A DNA stretch of 64,000 nt from Stenocarpella maydis (Eukaryota > Ascomycota > Sordariomycetes > Diaporthales > Diaporthaceae): positions 496,001-560,000 of the forward strand of contig NQMI01000007.1 of the NCBI GenBank assembly GCA_002270565.1, written 5' to 3'. The translations under genes and the position numbers were made by a program. The stretch's first letter is position 1; the number at the start of each line of letters is the position of its first letter. A model generated the notes under the pieces. That model saw only the letters and a program-made list of their open reading frames with translations. It was not told where the DNA came from and did not search any database. Shown one piece after another: positions 44,136-55,233 of the stretch.

Positions 44136-46890
44136 TGAGGGCCTCGAGTCATAGTTATTGGCTATAGTGGTATCGCTATTAGCTACCTTGCACTAGCGCT
44201 CTGTATGGTATCTGTTGTCTTCTGTACGAATATCCCTCTTCATTAAATTTAAAATCTTTGTTGAAACTGGCACAGCTACCACGAGCCCTGTATGGAAGAG
44301 CCGGAAGCCGTCCCGTTGGCCCTCCCAAGTATCACCAGGCATGGGCTCTCTATGCTACTTGAAATTTTAGGGCTCAGTCATTCTGTCGCGAAACCACCAG
44401 CACTAAACAATACCGTACCACCTCAAATCCTTAAACCAAATCGCACTGTGTATACTGCCCTCTTCTTTTCAAGCCGGAGAAGCCAGGCCACGTCTGGGGG
44501 AGCCCGATCAATTGAAGCCTGGCTGAGAAGAGTCTCTTCTAAGGGAGGTAAGCTTTCTCTCTTTGAGCAGGTCTGGGTTTCAAACTACGCGATGTCATCA
44601 GGATCCGCCCCCAGAAATCCGGTATTCTTGTGTGGGACCGGGTTGAAACAGTTGTGCAATATTCGCCGCTCCCACCAGTGCCAATGCCTTCCGACACACA
44701 GAAGTTCTAGCGTGTCCTTCAACAGCCTGTTACCGCCGGTAGACGCAACGCCAATGGCGCCACGAAAAGTCTCGGCAGGCCACTCTGCCGCCCTGACGAG
44801 CTCAAGCAACAGCTGCAGCCCAGCACCAGTCCTGGTCGGCGCAGCCGGTGGACTCCTTACCTAATACCTGACCTCAATGGTCCGTCCCGAAGGGACCAGC
44901 TCGCCTCTATGGTTGGGCATCAAATGGCATTCTCTGAGCGCGAAGCCGTCAGCATCCCGGCAGGGTGGGAAGAGTGCAACTGCAGCCCACCGAGGCTTGT
45001 GGGCCGGTCATGAGAAGTCGGTAGTGAGGAAAATGCTCCTCCGGCCAGCCTTGGGATTTGCACTAGGACGGCGATGGGCGTCTCAGACCCGTGGACAAGT
45101 GGACAAGTGGACTCCCGTGTGGGGGTCAGCCAACTGGATGTGTTGGCTACCAAGTGGGAATATATGCGATGTTGGTACGACAACACCCAGCTCCCCAGGC
45201 TCACTCAAGACTTGGGAGTGGCCAGCCAGGACCAGACAAGGCATCGGGATGCTGAGGCCGTGCGCATTTGCGACCAAGACCAACCAGCACAGAGGAGAGA
45301 ATATCGATCCTGGTCTCGTGCAGGCTAACACCAAAGCCTTTGCGTAAAAATTTGGAGACGGCGGCCGCGGTGGCTGCGCTGTAGGTTCGTTTCCGTGTCG
45401 AATGGAGTTGACTGCTTGGCAGGGCTGTCTGCCGGAGGAGGAGGACGGCACGCAGATCTATTCTTGGTGATTCGAGTGGGGAAAACCGACACGGCATGAC
45501 CACCAGAGTAGCATTGCCTGCTGTGTTATATGGTGAGCTGAAAAGGTTGTCATGTTGGTCTGCTTGGCTTCCGGGTTGGTCGGTGGATCCTGACAGGATG
45601 ATATGCCTTGGCTTAGTAGGCCTCGACCCAGACAAAGAACCATGATGGCCCGAGTCCGTGTGGCCACATATTAGTGCCGATAAGTACCTACTCAAGTAGG
45701 TAGGCTCAGCCAGACGGTGCTCAGCTCTCCACGCTGGCTTACCAGGCCTCAGATGTGGGCGTGCCCGAGAGGCAGGACAGGACAGCTTGTGGCGTGGCGT
45801 GGCGCGGGTGTGTGGTCGTCGGTTCTCGCTTTCAATCTTGCAGATGATGGTGCCGAGGTCTGCACTAGGGCCGCAGTGGGTCTGGCAGGTCTGGCGGGTC
45901 TGGCATGTGTGGCATCGGTGGCATCCTTCGGAGGGATTGAGAAGGACCGGTGCAGGTTCCGGCTGGACAGTAAGCAGAGTGCAGGGACGGAGGGTCGAGG
46001 AAGGTGGGGCCCGGGCCTCCCGACGACCTCGGCAGGTACGAGCCCTGCCAAGAAACCCTGTCGTCGATGCCGTGGGATGCAACCCTTTTCTCGCCTGCTG
46101 GCCTGGCCTGCCACGATGCATGTGCAGGGGACCGGACAGGGACACGCATCACTGCCGGTCCGTACTCCTTCATGCGTCACCCATTATCCGTTTTTTTTTT
46201 CTCTTCCCCCAATCTTCTTTCTCGTTGGACCCGTGAAACCACCACCAGGTGGCTGAGACGACACAGCACATATCCCCGACGGCCTTTTGCCCTTTATTAT
46301 GAATCCGTCTCCGGTCCTGCTGTGCGCGTACTACACTATGTATCGAGTACAACCTGCCGAGATCTGCACAGACAATACGCACTCCAACTCCAAATGCCGG
46401 GTCATGATGCCCAACCAAGAGGAACGGGCCCGAGCAACCCGGGCAGCGCAGGCAGCTTGCATGCAGCGCCGAGTGCTTGGTCACCTCGTGCAGCGCAACT
46501 CTATCTTGACGTTGTCGTTAGCGTCAGCTTTGCATGATGCCATGTCCACAATACAATGCTATAGCAGCACAGCAGGGGCTTGCCGAGCATCTTTGTGGAT
46601 CTAGGGCGCCGCCGCCTGCTGCCCACAGCCAATGACGCCCGCCGTAACCACCAGCATCATGCCATGCTGTGCGTCCGTGTCTCTCCCGCTCCGTCTCCAG
46701 CATCCTCGCCGTGCGTCTGCAATCATTTGCACCGGCGGGACCTGGGCCATCCCCTACCTGAGCTATATAACCCAGCGTCCCTCCCGCCTCGCCTGCGCCC
46801 TCCTGCCCCCTTCTCAGCCCACTCCATACTCGAGTACCTCCTCACCCAAACTCGAATCGTCCTCTTCATTCTGCAGAGGGACACGACAAC
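44136..46890. other. 2.7-kb intergenic region upstream of CYP505
   Basis: Open frames at 44292-44864 and 45201-46145 look compositional, with no domain and low-complexity Arg/Pro content. A CTACTCAAGTAGGTAGG palindromic cluster lies near 45687. The last 150 bp are the CYP505 promoter and leader. Confidence 0.4.
46763..46771 (+). promoter_or_regulatory. TATA box of the CYP505 gene
   Basis: CTATATAAC lies 127 bp before the ATG at 46891, followed by a CT-rich leader. It fits a TATA element of a regulated fungal gene. Confidence 0.5.
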
Positions 46891-49800
46891 ATGGACAACA
46901 CGGTGCCTATTCCGCAGCCCCCAGGGCTGCCGCTTCTGGGGAACATCAATGATATCAACTCAGAGTTCCCCCTGGGATCAATCATCAACATGGCAGACAA
47001 ATACGGTGTATGCTCTCGTCCATGTGTGCCCCGGGGCACGCCGCCTGCTCGAAAACCCCGTACTGACATATCCCGCAGGAAATCTACCGCCTCAGTCTCC
47101 CAGGGCGAAGCGTGGTCATTGTCTCCAACCAGGCCCTGGTCAACGAGGTCTGTGATGAGAAGCGCTTCAAGAAGGATGTTGCCAGGGTCCTCGAGGAGGT
47201 CAGGGCCGGCGTCCACGATGGTCTCTTCACGGCATATAACGATGAGCCGAGCTGGGGCATTGCCCACAGGGTTCTCATGCCCGCCTTCGGCCCAATCAAC
47301 ATCCAGGCCATGTTCCCGGAGATGCACGACATTGCGAACCAGCTGGCAATGAAGTGGGCCCGTCATGGCCCGAACCAGCCCATCATGGTCACCGACGACT
47401 TCACGAGGCTGACCCTCGATACCCTAGCATTGTGCTCCATGGACTACAGGTTCAACTCGTTCTACCATGACGAGATGCATCCATTCATCGAGGCCATGGG
47501 GGACTTCCTGGTCGAGTCAGGCAACAAGACGAGACGCCCGCCCTTCTCATCCCTCTTCTACCGCGAGGCTGACCGCAAGTTCGAGCGGGATATCGCGGTT
47601 CTCCGAAAGACGGCCGACGATGTGCTGCAAGCCAGGAAACAGAACCCCAGCGACCGCAAGGATCTCTTGAACTCCATGCTGAACGGCGTCGACCCCAGGA
47701 CTGGCCAAAAGATGACCGATGAGTCCATCACGGACAACCTCATCACCTTCCTGATTGCTGGCCATGAGACCACATCGGGAATGCTGTCATTTGCCTTCTA
47801 CAACCTGCTAAAGAACCCAGAGGCCTACCGCAAGGCTCAGGAGGAAGTGGACCAAGTTCTCGGGGATGGGCCCATCGCCGTCGACCACGTCAAGAAGCTC
47901 CAGTACATCCAGGCCGTTCTGAGGGAGACGCTCAGGCTTACTGCCACCATTCCCATGATTTCGGTCAAGCCCCTCCAAGATACTGTACTTGGTGGCAAGT
48001 ACGCAGTCCGCAAAGACGAGTCCATCACGCTCCTGGTCGCCAAGTCGCAGGTCGACCCCGCCGTCTTTGGCGAGACTGCCCAGGACTTCATTCCGGACAG
48101 GATGCTCGAGGACAACTTCAACCGCCTAAACAGGGAATTCCCAAACGCCTGGAAGCCCTTTGGCAACGGAACGAGGGCCTGCATAGGACGCCCCTTCGCC
48201 TGGCAGGAGGCGGTATTAGTCATGGCCATGTTGTTGCAGAACTTCAACTTTATGCTTGACGATCCCAACTATACTCTCAGCATCAAGCAGACCCTCACCA
48301 TCAAGCCCAAGGACTTCCTCATGCGGGCCACACTCCGCCACGGCCTCACTCCCACGCAACTGGAACACCGTCTCAACGGAACTACTGCGCCCTCGACTCC
48401 CCTCGATAGTTCAGTGGCTAATCTGACATTGCAGTCAGGGGCGAAGGGCAAGCCAATGGCCATCTACTATGGATCGAACAGTGGCACCTGCGAGGCCCTT
48501 GCGCAACGGCTCGCCTCGGATGCCCCTAGGCACGGCTTCAACGCAACAGTTCTTGACTCTCTTGACGCCGCAAACCAGAATTTGCCAACAGATAGGCCTG
48601 TTGCGATAATAACAGCCTCATACGAAGGCGAGCCACCAGACAACGCAGCCTTGTTTTGCAACTGGATTCAGGGCCTCAAGGGCAAGGAGCTGGAGAATGT
48701 CTCATATGCGGTCTTCGGCTGCGGCCATCACGACTGGTCTGCAACCTTCCACAAGATTCCCAAAATGTGTGATGCAACAATCGAGAAGTTTGGTGGAGCA
48801 CGAATAGCGCCCTTGGGAGTAGCTGACGCCGCAGATGGTGACATGTTCACCAAGTTTGAGTCTTGGGAGGACGACGTCTTTTGGCCAGCTATGAAGGGGA
48901 AATACGGAATCGATACGGACGGACAGGATGCAGAGGGCCTCCAAGGCGGGCTCTCGGTCCAGATCTCAGCGCCCCGGTCCTCCACCCTTCGCCAAGACGT
49001 CAAGGAGGCTGTCGTCGTCGAAGTCCGCAGTCTCACATCGCCAGAGGCTCCTACCAAGAGGCACCTTGAGATTCAACTGCCAAGCGACATGAGATACTCA
49101 GCAGGTGATTACCTGGCGATTCTCCCCATAAACCCAAAAGAAGTTGTGCACCGAGCCCTGCGCCGCTTCCAGCTGCCCTGGGATGCCCACCTCACCATTA
49201 GCAGCCAGAGCCAGACGGCCCTTCCCACGGGCTCATCTGTGCCAGCATCTGATGTTCTTGGTGCCTATGTTGAACTGGCTCAACCAGCGACTAAGCGCAG
49301 CGTTGCTGCCTTGGCCGAGGCTGCAAAAGATGAAGAGACCAAGGCCGCCCTTCAGGCCTTGGGCGGCGACAACTACCTCACCGAAGTCAGTGCAATGCGG
49401 CTTTCAGTCCTCGACCTCTTGGAGAAGTTCCCAGCGGTCGAGCTTCCTTTTGCCACTTTCCTCTCTCTCCTGCCACCGATGCGCGTCCGCCAGTACTCCA
49501 TCTCATCCTCGCCACTATGGAACGCCAACCATCTTACTCTGACATACTCTGTTCTCGACGCCCCAGCGCTTTCGGGCACTGGCAAACGTTATCTCGGCGT
49601 CGCCACGAGCTACCTGGCGAGCCTCGAAGCGGGCGACAAGCTGCATGTGGCGATCAGGCCATCGCACGCGAGCTTCCACCTGCCGGTGGACAGCGAGAGG
49701 ACGCCGGTGCTGTGCATCGCTGCTGGCTCAGGGCTGGCTCCCTTCCGTGGTTTCGTCCAGGAGAGGGCTGCCATGCTCGGGGCCGGCAGGAAGCTCGCGC

Positions 49801-50177
49801 CAGCGATCCTCTTCTTCGGCTGCCGAAGCCCAGAGCAGGACGACCTGTACCGCGAGGAGCTCGACAAGTGGGAGGCGGCCGGCGCGGTGAGCGTGCGCCG
49901 CGCATACAGCCGGAAGCCCGACGCCAGCGAGGGCTGCCCCCACGTGCAGGATCGGCTGTGGCATGACCGCAGGGAGGTGCAGGCGCTATGGGATCAGGGT
50001 GCCAAGGTCTTTGTATGCGGCAGCCGCGGCGTGGGCGAAGCCGTACGGGAGGTAGCCATCAGGATGTATGTCGACGCCGCGAAGGAGTTCCACGGCAAGG
50101 ACATGACCGTTGAGCAGGCGACGGAGAGGTTCCACGCGGTGAGGAACGAGAGGTTCGCCACCGACGTGTTTGATTAA
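46891..50177 (+). CDS. CYP505: Self-sufficient cytochrome P450-reductase fusion (CYP505, P450foxy-type)
   Basis: Two exons, 46891-47007 and 47079-50177, give 1071 residues; the 71-bp intron is phase 0 (KYG-EIYRLSLPGR). The haem domain has the proline-rich start PIPQPPGLPLLGN, I-helix FLIAGHETTSG, ExxR in RETLR, and haem ligand Cys407 in FGNGTRACIGRPFAWQEA. A linker leads to the reductase: FMN-binding YYGSNSGTCEALAQRLA (~500), the FAD part with RQYSISSSP, and NADPH-binding stretches CIAAGSGLAPFRGF, FFGCRSPEQDDLY and VFVCGSRGVGEAV. The order and size match fungal CYP505 enzymes and bacterial P450BM3, which hydroxylate fatty acids near the omega end using NADPH without a separate reductase. There is no N-terminal membrane anchor, as is usual for this group. 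It appears intact. Confidence 0.95.
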
Positions 50178-51036
50178 ACCATGGTCTCTATCATTGGCCA
50201 CAGTTCATAGATTGGTTAATTTTATTAATCTCGGTGCATCTCATCTTCTCGAGCATATCTGGTCTTCCTTAAGTTGGCCATGATGTCAGTAGCTTTCCTC
50301 TCGGGAAATCAGAGTCACTCGTCTCCTTGATATTGTCTCCAACATACGAAAAGTGTAATTCTGGACGACTTTAGGTAATAGGAGCTTAATGCTTGGTCAG
50401 GTTGCTATTCAGGGCCGTCGAATAGTTCATGATGAAAGTTATACAAGCGATCCCTGGTGATTTCAATCTTGGAGGTTATAATTCACCACAGCACCTGGAC
50501 ATCTCTCTGCACCGGTATGGCCTCAAGTGGATATACAACCCCGTGAGCTGCGCCTTCGTCGCCTTCTCGCCCACGCACTTCAGCCCAGGCAAGACCTAGG
50601 GAGCTGCCTTCGTTGCACCCTGGGGTGTTGGCGTTTTGGGCTTACAGGCAAACAGGCTGATTGGCTTCCATATCATTCACCTATTGTTTGTAAAATCTAC
50701 TAAAGATAATATTATGTTTTTAACTTGTTTAGAAATCTTTTAAAAGACTGCTTCAAATACCCTGGGCAGAGGGCCCTGCACGTGCCGAGTACAGCGGCCA
50801 TGGTTCATAGGCAGCCCCACTTCAACGCTGGACCGTGCCCCCCTCCAAAACTCGAAATTTTCGGATGCAGACGAGCAGATGAGCCCTCAACAACACATCA
50901 TTCGCTGAGAATTTTGGTAGGGGAGAACAGTCAGAACACGGCCCAAGGACCTCCACCTGTAAAACCGAAAGCACTTTAAGTACGGTATCGGCCCAGGTAT
51001 TGTGTTTCACGTCTACATCGGGAGGATCCAACTGTC
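50178..51036. other. Intergenic, with a possible oxidoreductase relic
   Basis: 0.86 kb. At ~50492-50599 the frame HLDISLHRYGLKWIYNPVSC continues AFVAFSPTHFSPGKT-stop. It faintly resembles a loop of phytoene-dehydrogenase-like FAD enzymes; this is a weak resemblance only. No gene is called. Confidence 0.3.
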
Positions 51037-51981
51037 ATGGCGCGGACAACCAGGTCGAGGGCGGCTGTGGCGACCGCACCAGAGGCCGTCACAGCAGAGG
51101 CCCCCCCATCCAAGGTCACCAAGCCGGCCGCCAGCACAAAAGGCACCTCAACCAAGCCCGAGAATAAGGCAAAGGATGACTCAAAACCAACGGGCAAACA
51201 GCGCCGCGCCCTCCGGCAGAAGCTGCGCAAAAAGGCCCATCGGCACCAGGCCGTCAAGGAGCTGCACAAGACCCTCCTGGAGTCGGCAGGCAGCAGCAAT
51301 GCGATCAGCAAGGCGGAGCGGGCGGCCATCAGGGCGCAGGTGTACCAGCCGCACAGGGTCAGGGCAAAGACGGCGGCCAAGAAGGTGCCGGCGCTCGAGA
51401 GGCTCGTCAGGAAGCAGCAGGAGGAGATCACGGAGCTGAGGAGGCTGGCGCGGGGGAGCGGCATCCCGAAGCTGCAGCCGCCCGCGGGCAGCACGCCGCC
51501 CCCGCCGGCGGACGGCGTGGGGCCGGACTCGTCGCCTGCTAAGATCAGGGACCAGCTGGCTGCGGACGCGGCGCGGGTTGGCACGACGGCTGTGGAGGTG
51601 GAGGAGGTCGTCGTCACGAGGCCGGCTGGTGGTGAGCCGATGGAGGGCGTGCAGGAGACCCACGTCGTCACGAGCGTCGAGCAGGACGTCGAATACCCGG
51701 CCCTGCCGTCTGTCGAAGACACTGCACAGGTTACCGACGAGGTGCGCGGAGGGGAGGAGCAGGGGGCGGCCGTGGAGACAGCAGGCACCGCCGCACCAAA
51801 CCCACCGGCGGTCAAGCTGGCTGCTGCCGATACGCCCATCAAGTCGAAGGAAGAGGAGGTCAGGCACTCCAGCGCAGAGGACTCGAACGCCGGTACGCCG
51901 CGCAACGTGAGGCGGTCCCCCAGGAAGAAGGCGCCGGCGGCGAAACGGAGGAGCTTTGCCGGGCACTCATACGTGGGCTAG
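51037..51981 (+). CDS. Basic coiled-coil protein, function unknown
   Basis: A single-exon ORF of 314 residues from ATG 51037. The N-terminal ~70 residues are Ala/Lys/Thr-rich (MARTTRSRAAVATAPEAVTA start). A strongly basic helix follows (GKQRRALRQKLRKKAHRHQA, ~52-72), then a charged coiled coil (LERLVRKQQEEITELRRLA, ~123-141). The middle is acidic and Pro/Val/Glu-rich. The C-terminus is basic again with RRSPRKKAPAAKRR, a likely nuclear localisation signal. It has no signal peptide or membrane segment. I do not recognise the family. A nuclear or nucleolar role would fit the charge pattern but is inference. Confidence 0.7.
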   Translation: MARTTRSRAAVATAPEAVTAEAPPSKVTKPAASTKGTSTKPENKAKDDSKPTGKQRRALRQKLRKKAHRHQAVKELHKTLLESAGSSNAISKAERAAIRAQVYQPHRVRAKTAAKKVPALERLVRKQQEEITELRRLARGSGIPKLQPPAGSTPPPPADGVGPDSSPAKIRDQLAADAARVGTTAVEVEEVVVTRPAGGEPMEGVQETHVVTSVEQDVEYPALPSVEDTAQVTDEVRGGEEQGAAVETAGTAAPNPPAVKLAAADTPIKSKEEEVRHSSAEDSNAGTPRNVRRSPRKKAPAAKRRSFAGHSYVG

Positions 51982-53389
51982 TGGTCCTGGATTTTTGGCA
52001 GACGCAAACCCCGTCCGTCATCAGATTGAAGGGCGTGTGGGGAGGGGAGAGACATGGTTTCTGCATTGGAGTGACGGGCACCGGGAGTGGACACACTGCA
52101 AATGACATGACGATGAGCGGGTGGCTTGGGTCCTGAACAGGCACATAATAATGAAATTGCATGGCATTGTTCGGCGCTTGTACATTTGGAAGCACGACGA
52201 GGCATGCTGGGAGTACTTCATTCGTGATTTGACCCGCGATGTCTCAATTTCGCCAGTCAGCCTCGTAGAGGCAGTTCCGATGCCGCACCACAGGCTGAGA
52301 TAACCGTCACGCTCTGGACATTTGACCCTGGACAGAAAACGGCGCGCCAAGGGGCGTCACAAGGCGGCTTGATGGGGTGTCTCTGATGTGCAGATGGCAC
52401 TCACCACCACCACCACCACCACCACTCCCCCACTGCCGCCGTTACTACAGCCATCGTGCACGATGGCCAATGCCTGCCAATTTAGAGTTTGAGGCTGAGT
52501 GGGTCAGGGTGGGTGCACTTAAAAGGCCCATCCCGTCCGCAGCGGAGCGCCCCACTCCTCCCACCTCCTACTCATGTACCCTCCCTACAGAACGTAATAC
52601 TGCGTTCGACTTTCGCGTCCCATTCCTTACTGTATCTGGAGGCCAGGATAGTTCGTTAAGACCTCGATAGACGAAGACCTTTGTCAAGGGTCGAAGAAGT
52701 ACGGCGGTCTCCCTTGTTTCTTCGGGTCAGGCTGCAGTCTCGACATTTCCTCTTCGTCCCACAAGCGCTTGGAATGAGCCCTGGAGGTGGGAGTAATCGC
52801 TTGCAACATCCGTTCCCGAGCGGCGGCTCTGAGTCCCTCGTCGTCTTCTTCCAGGGGGGTTTCTTTTTCATTAAACTCGGGCCAGTCCTCTAGGCCCAAA
52901 TCACAGTGATCACGGCATTGACGCCCCTTGTAGACCTCCAGGCGAAATTTATAGATGTGATAATCAATCATTCCATAATAGGGGTGCCATCGCCATTTTC
53001 CCCCCCTCGGTGATAAGAATCGGGAGGGGACAGCGGCTGGGGTCTGCTTGTACGTCTGATGACAGAAGAAAACCCACTAGATCGTTGAACTGCTTTTCGG
53101 TAGGCGGGGCGATTGTAAACGTGGTTTCCGCGCGTGTATGCAAATGCCATCACAATGAGAGAGAATATTTCAACACCAGATTTTCCGCAGTAATTCACGA
53201 TCAGAGCTTGCTGGTGGAGCCAAAGTACAAGCTTTTGGTGGATGCTTATGGTCCAGTCACTCGGTCGTTGGTTCAAACGTTGCAGGGCTTTCTTGCGCCG
53301 CAGACCAGGTGGCCACCAGCCAAAGCTGCGGAGAGGCGAGGAGGATTGTCCCAATTGAGTCGGTATCGTGAAAACTTTGGTAATTATTT
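51982..53389. other. Intergenic with a possible small ORF and a (CAC)n run
   Basis: It has a (CAC)n microsatellite at 52402-52425. Apart from the doubtful minus-strand ORF at 52684-52971, no gene is evident. Confidence 0.4.
52684..52971 (-). CDS. Doubtful 95-residue hypothetical protein
   Basis: An ATG-started frame (MIDYHIYKFRLEVYKGRQC) with an acidic middle (KETPLEEDDEGLRAAARERM) and the end PPYFFDP. The composition is more protein-like than nearby frames, but there is no domain and no supporting splice. It sits 0.4 kb from a retroelement-like repeat and may be a fragment. Confidence 0.3.
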   Translation of the reverse strand: MIDYHIYKFRLEVYKGRQCRDHCDLGLEDWPEFNEKETPLEEDDEGLRAAARERMLQAITPTSRAHSKRLWDEEEMSRLQPDPKKQGRPPYFFDP

Positions 53390-53395
53390 TTCTAT

Positions 53396-53550
53396 TGACA
53401 GATTATTGTGTTTGGAATTTATTGTTATCGGTATTGTATTTCTTATCAAACGCTGGGTCTTTGAGCATTGACGACTGTATGAAGGGACGGCTGTAGCTCC
53501 TTTTTTCTAAGGGACTTGTGACCAGATTTAAGACTAAACCAGTTGTAATA
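53396..53550 (+). repeat. Retroelement-tail-like repeat, copy C
   Basis: It reads AATTTATTGTTATCGGTATT, CGCTGGGTCTTTGAGCATTG, ACGACTGTATGAAGGGACGG, CTCCTTTTTTCTAAGGGAC, then TTGTGACCAGATTTAAGACT. It is close to copy B, though its purine tract is short. The TGTGACC sequence at 53516 could start a decayed LTR reaching ~53976 (ending ACAAACA); that end is a guess. Confidence 0.7.
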
Positions 53551-54243
53551 ATTATGTGGGAAGTTGTAGATTGTAATTATTCTTATACAGGTTCTGTTAA
53601 AACACAGTCGAAGCTAGTTATTGGACAACGTCACTTCTTGTTTCAAACATCAGTCCAACTGCAGTTTTACCGGCTCGTTTCTTTCTCTTCAAAGAGAAAA
53701 CCAGCATCCTTTTCCAATTACTGTCTTCGTTCGCGGTATTCGACTGCTTCTTCTCTTCACCACCCTAGCTCCCTACATTGGGTACATTACCTTCTCTCTG
53801 CTCGTCTATCAGGTTGGAGACGTCATGTCTCTGAGCATTCAAACTCGCTTACTAACGTCGTTCGGACTTTGGCTGACGACGGTAGCGCGAGCCTGGAGTT
53901 AGCCTGGGCCTGGTGTTATCGGTAAGCCACAAGTGTCGCGTTTAGTACGAGGCCGAATGTAAGCGCTAATGACAAACATTGTCTGCTGAAGTAAGCTACT
54001 AGTATGCGTGGGCGTACCGCGCGACGTGCAATTGGGACAAAGAAGCGCTGCCAAGTGATTGGATCATAGCTCTTGATTTGGGAATATTGCGCATGGCCAG
54101 GCGGGGCGACGAAATGTATATATAAAGTCCAGGAGTTCTTCTGGGTGGATCTTGAAGTCGAGCAACATCCACCAAAGTCACAGTCACCTTCAGATCATCA
54201 TAATCAAACACACAAAACAGATAACCACAAACAAAAAACAACC
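53551..54243. other. Possible LTR remnant and promoter of the SDR gene
   Basis: The first ~430 bp follow copy C and may be LTR-like. The rest is the upstream region and leader of the SDR gene, with many CA/AC steps before the ATG. Confidence 0.35.
54117..54126 (+). promoter_or_regulatory. TATA box of the SDR gene
   Basis: TATATATAAA lies 118 bp upstream of the ACCATGG start at 54244. Confidence 0.55.
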
Positions 54244-55233
54244 ATGGTGAAGCTATCAGAGATCAAGGCAGCTAACGCCGCCCTTAAATCTACCCGCCCA
54301 ATCACAGCCGTTGTGGTAGGAGGAACCAACGGCATCGGCAGGGCCTTCCTCAGCCAGCTCGCCTCAAACACAACGGAACCAAAGATATACATTGTCGGTC
54401 GCAGTGAGACAGTGCTCAGCCAAATACAATCAGAGCTCTCCAAGATAAATCCCACGGGGGCCTACATCTCCGTACAGGCAGATGATCTCACCCTCCTCTC
54501 AAACGTCGAAAAGGCCACGGAGCAAATCCTGGCTCAAGAGAAACAGGTAGACATCCTTTTCATGTCCGCCGGCTTCCTGACGTTCGCCGCCCGTGACGAG
54601 ACGGCCGAAGGGCTCGACAAGATCACCTCGATACGCTACTACGCCCGCATGCGCTTCCTCCTCAACCTCCTGCCACTGCTGGAGGCGGCGCCCTCGCCCA
54701 GGGTGGTCTCGGTCCTGGCAGGGGGGCAGGAGGGCACCATCTACCCGGACGACATGGCGCTCAGGCACCCCAATAACTACGGCGTCGCGAGCGCGGGCGG
54801 CGTTGCGGCATCCTACAACATGCTCTTCATGGAGCAGCTGCAACAGCGGCACCCGCGCGTCAGTTTCGTGCACACGTTCCCGGGGCTCGTGCGGACGAAC
54901 CTGCTCCGGACGGAGCATTTCGGGCCCATGTTCAGGTTCTTTATAAACTGGATGGTGATGCCGACGATTGGGAGGTTCATGTTCGCATCTCCGGACGACG
55001 CCGGGGCGAGGCATCTCTTTGCTGCGACCAGCCCGATGTTTGCCGCTGCGGAGCCTGCTGAAGGGATGGCCGTTGCGGGTTCGAACAACGTGAACGGGAG
55101 TGGCGTGTACACTCTGAACGAGAACCTGGATTCGGTGCAGAATGAAAAGGTGCTAGGTCCTTATAGAGAGAACGGCATGGGCAAAAAGGTGATGGAGCAT
55201 ACCATGAATGAGTACGAGAGAATATTGGGATAA
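54244..55233 (+). CDS. Atypical short-chain dehydrogenase/reductase
   Basis: Intronless, 329 residues, start in ACCATGG context (MVKLSEIKAANAAL); the upstream extension of the frame lies beyond the TATA box. The Rossmann signature VVGGTNGIGRAFLSQLA (~24-40) marks NAD(P) binding, and IYIVGRSE follows. The structural motif is FMSAGFL in place of the classical NNAG. The catalytic Tyr-xxx-Lys is not evident: the closest candidates are RYYARMRFLLN (Tyr-xxx-Arg) and a later YGVASAGG segment with no Lys. The family resembles fungal SDRs of the retinol-dehydrogenase-like, secondary-metabolism-associated type. HTFPGLVRTNL matches their PG-motif region. Activity with NADP is plausible but altered. No biosynthetic backbone gene lies next to it. 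Confidence 0.85.
   Translation: MVKLSEIKAANAALKSTRPITAVVVGGTNGIGRAFLSQLASNTTEPKIYIVGRSETVLSQIQSELSKINPTGAYISVQADDLTLLSNVEKATEQILAQEKQVDILFMSAGFLTFAARDETAEGLDKITSIRYYARMRFLLNLLPLLEAAPSPRVVSVLAGGQEGTIYPDDMALRHPNNYGVASAGGVAASYNMLFMEQLQQRHPRVSFVHTFPGLVRTNLLRTEHFGPMFRFFINWMVMPTIGRFMFASPDDAGARHLFAATSPMFAAAEPAEGMAVAGSNNVNGSGVYTLNENLDSVQNEKVLGPYRENGMGKKVMEHTMNEYERILG

Noticed and set aside
44292..44864. 190-codon plus-strand frame after repeat copy B
   Set aside because: No recognisable motif and competing frames; could be a relic but nothing supports a gene.
45201..46145. 314-codon minus-strand frame upstream of CYP505
   Set aside because: Low-complexity Arg/Pro/Ser/Thr content, no domain, competing open frames on both strands of the same GC-rich DNA.
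52968..53354. 128-codon minus-strand frame next to repeat copy C
   Set aside because: Overlaps an equally long plus-strand frame and shows no motif; likely repeat-derived.
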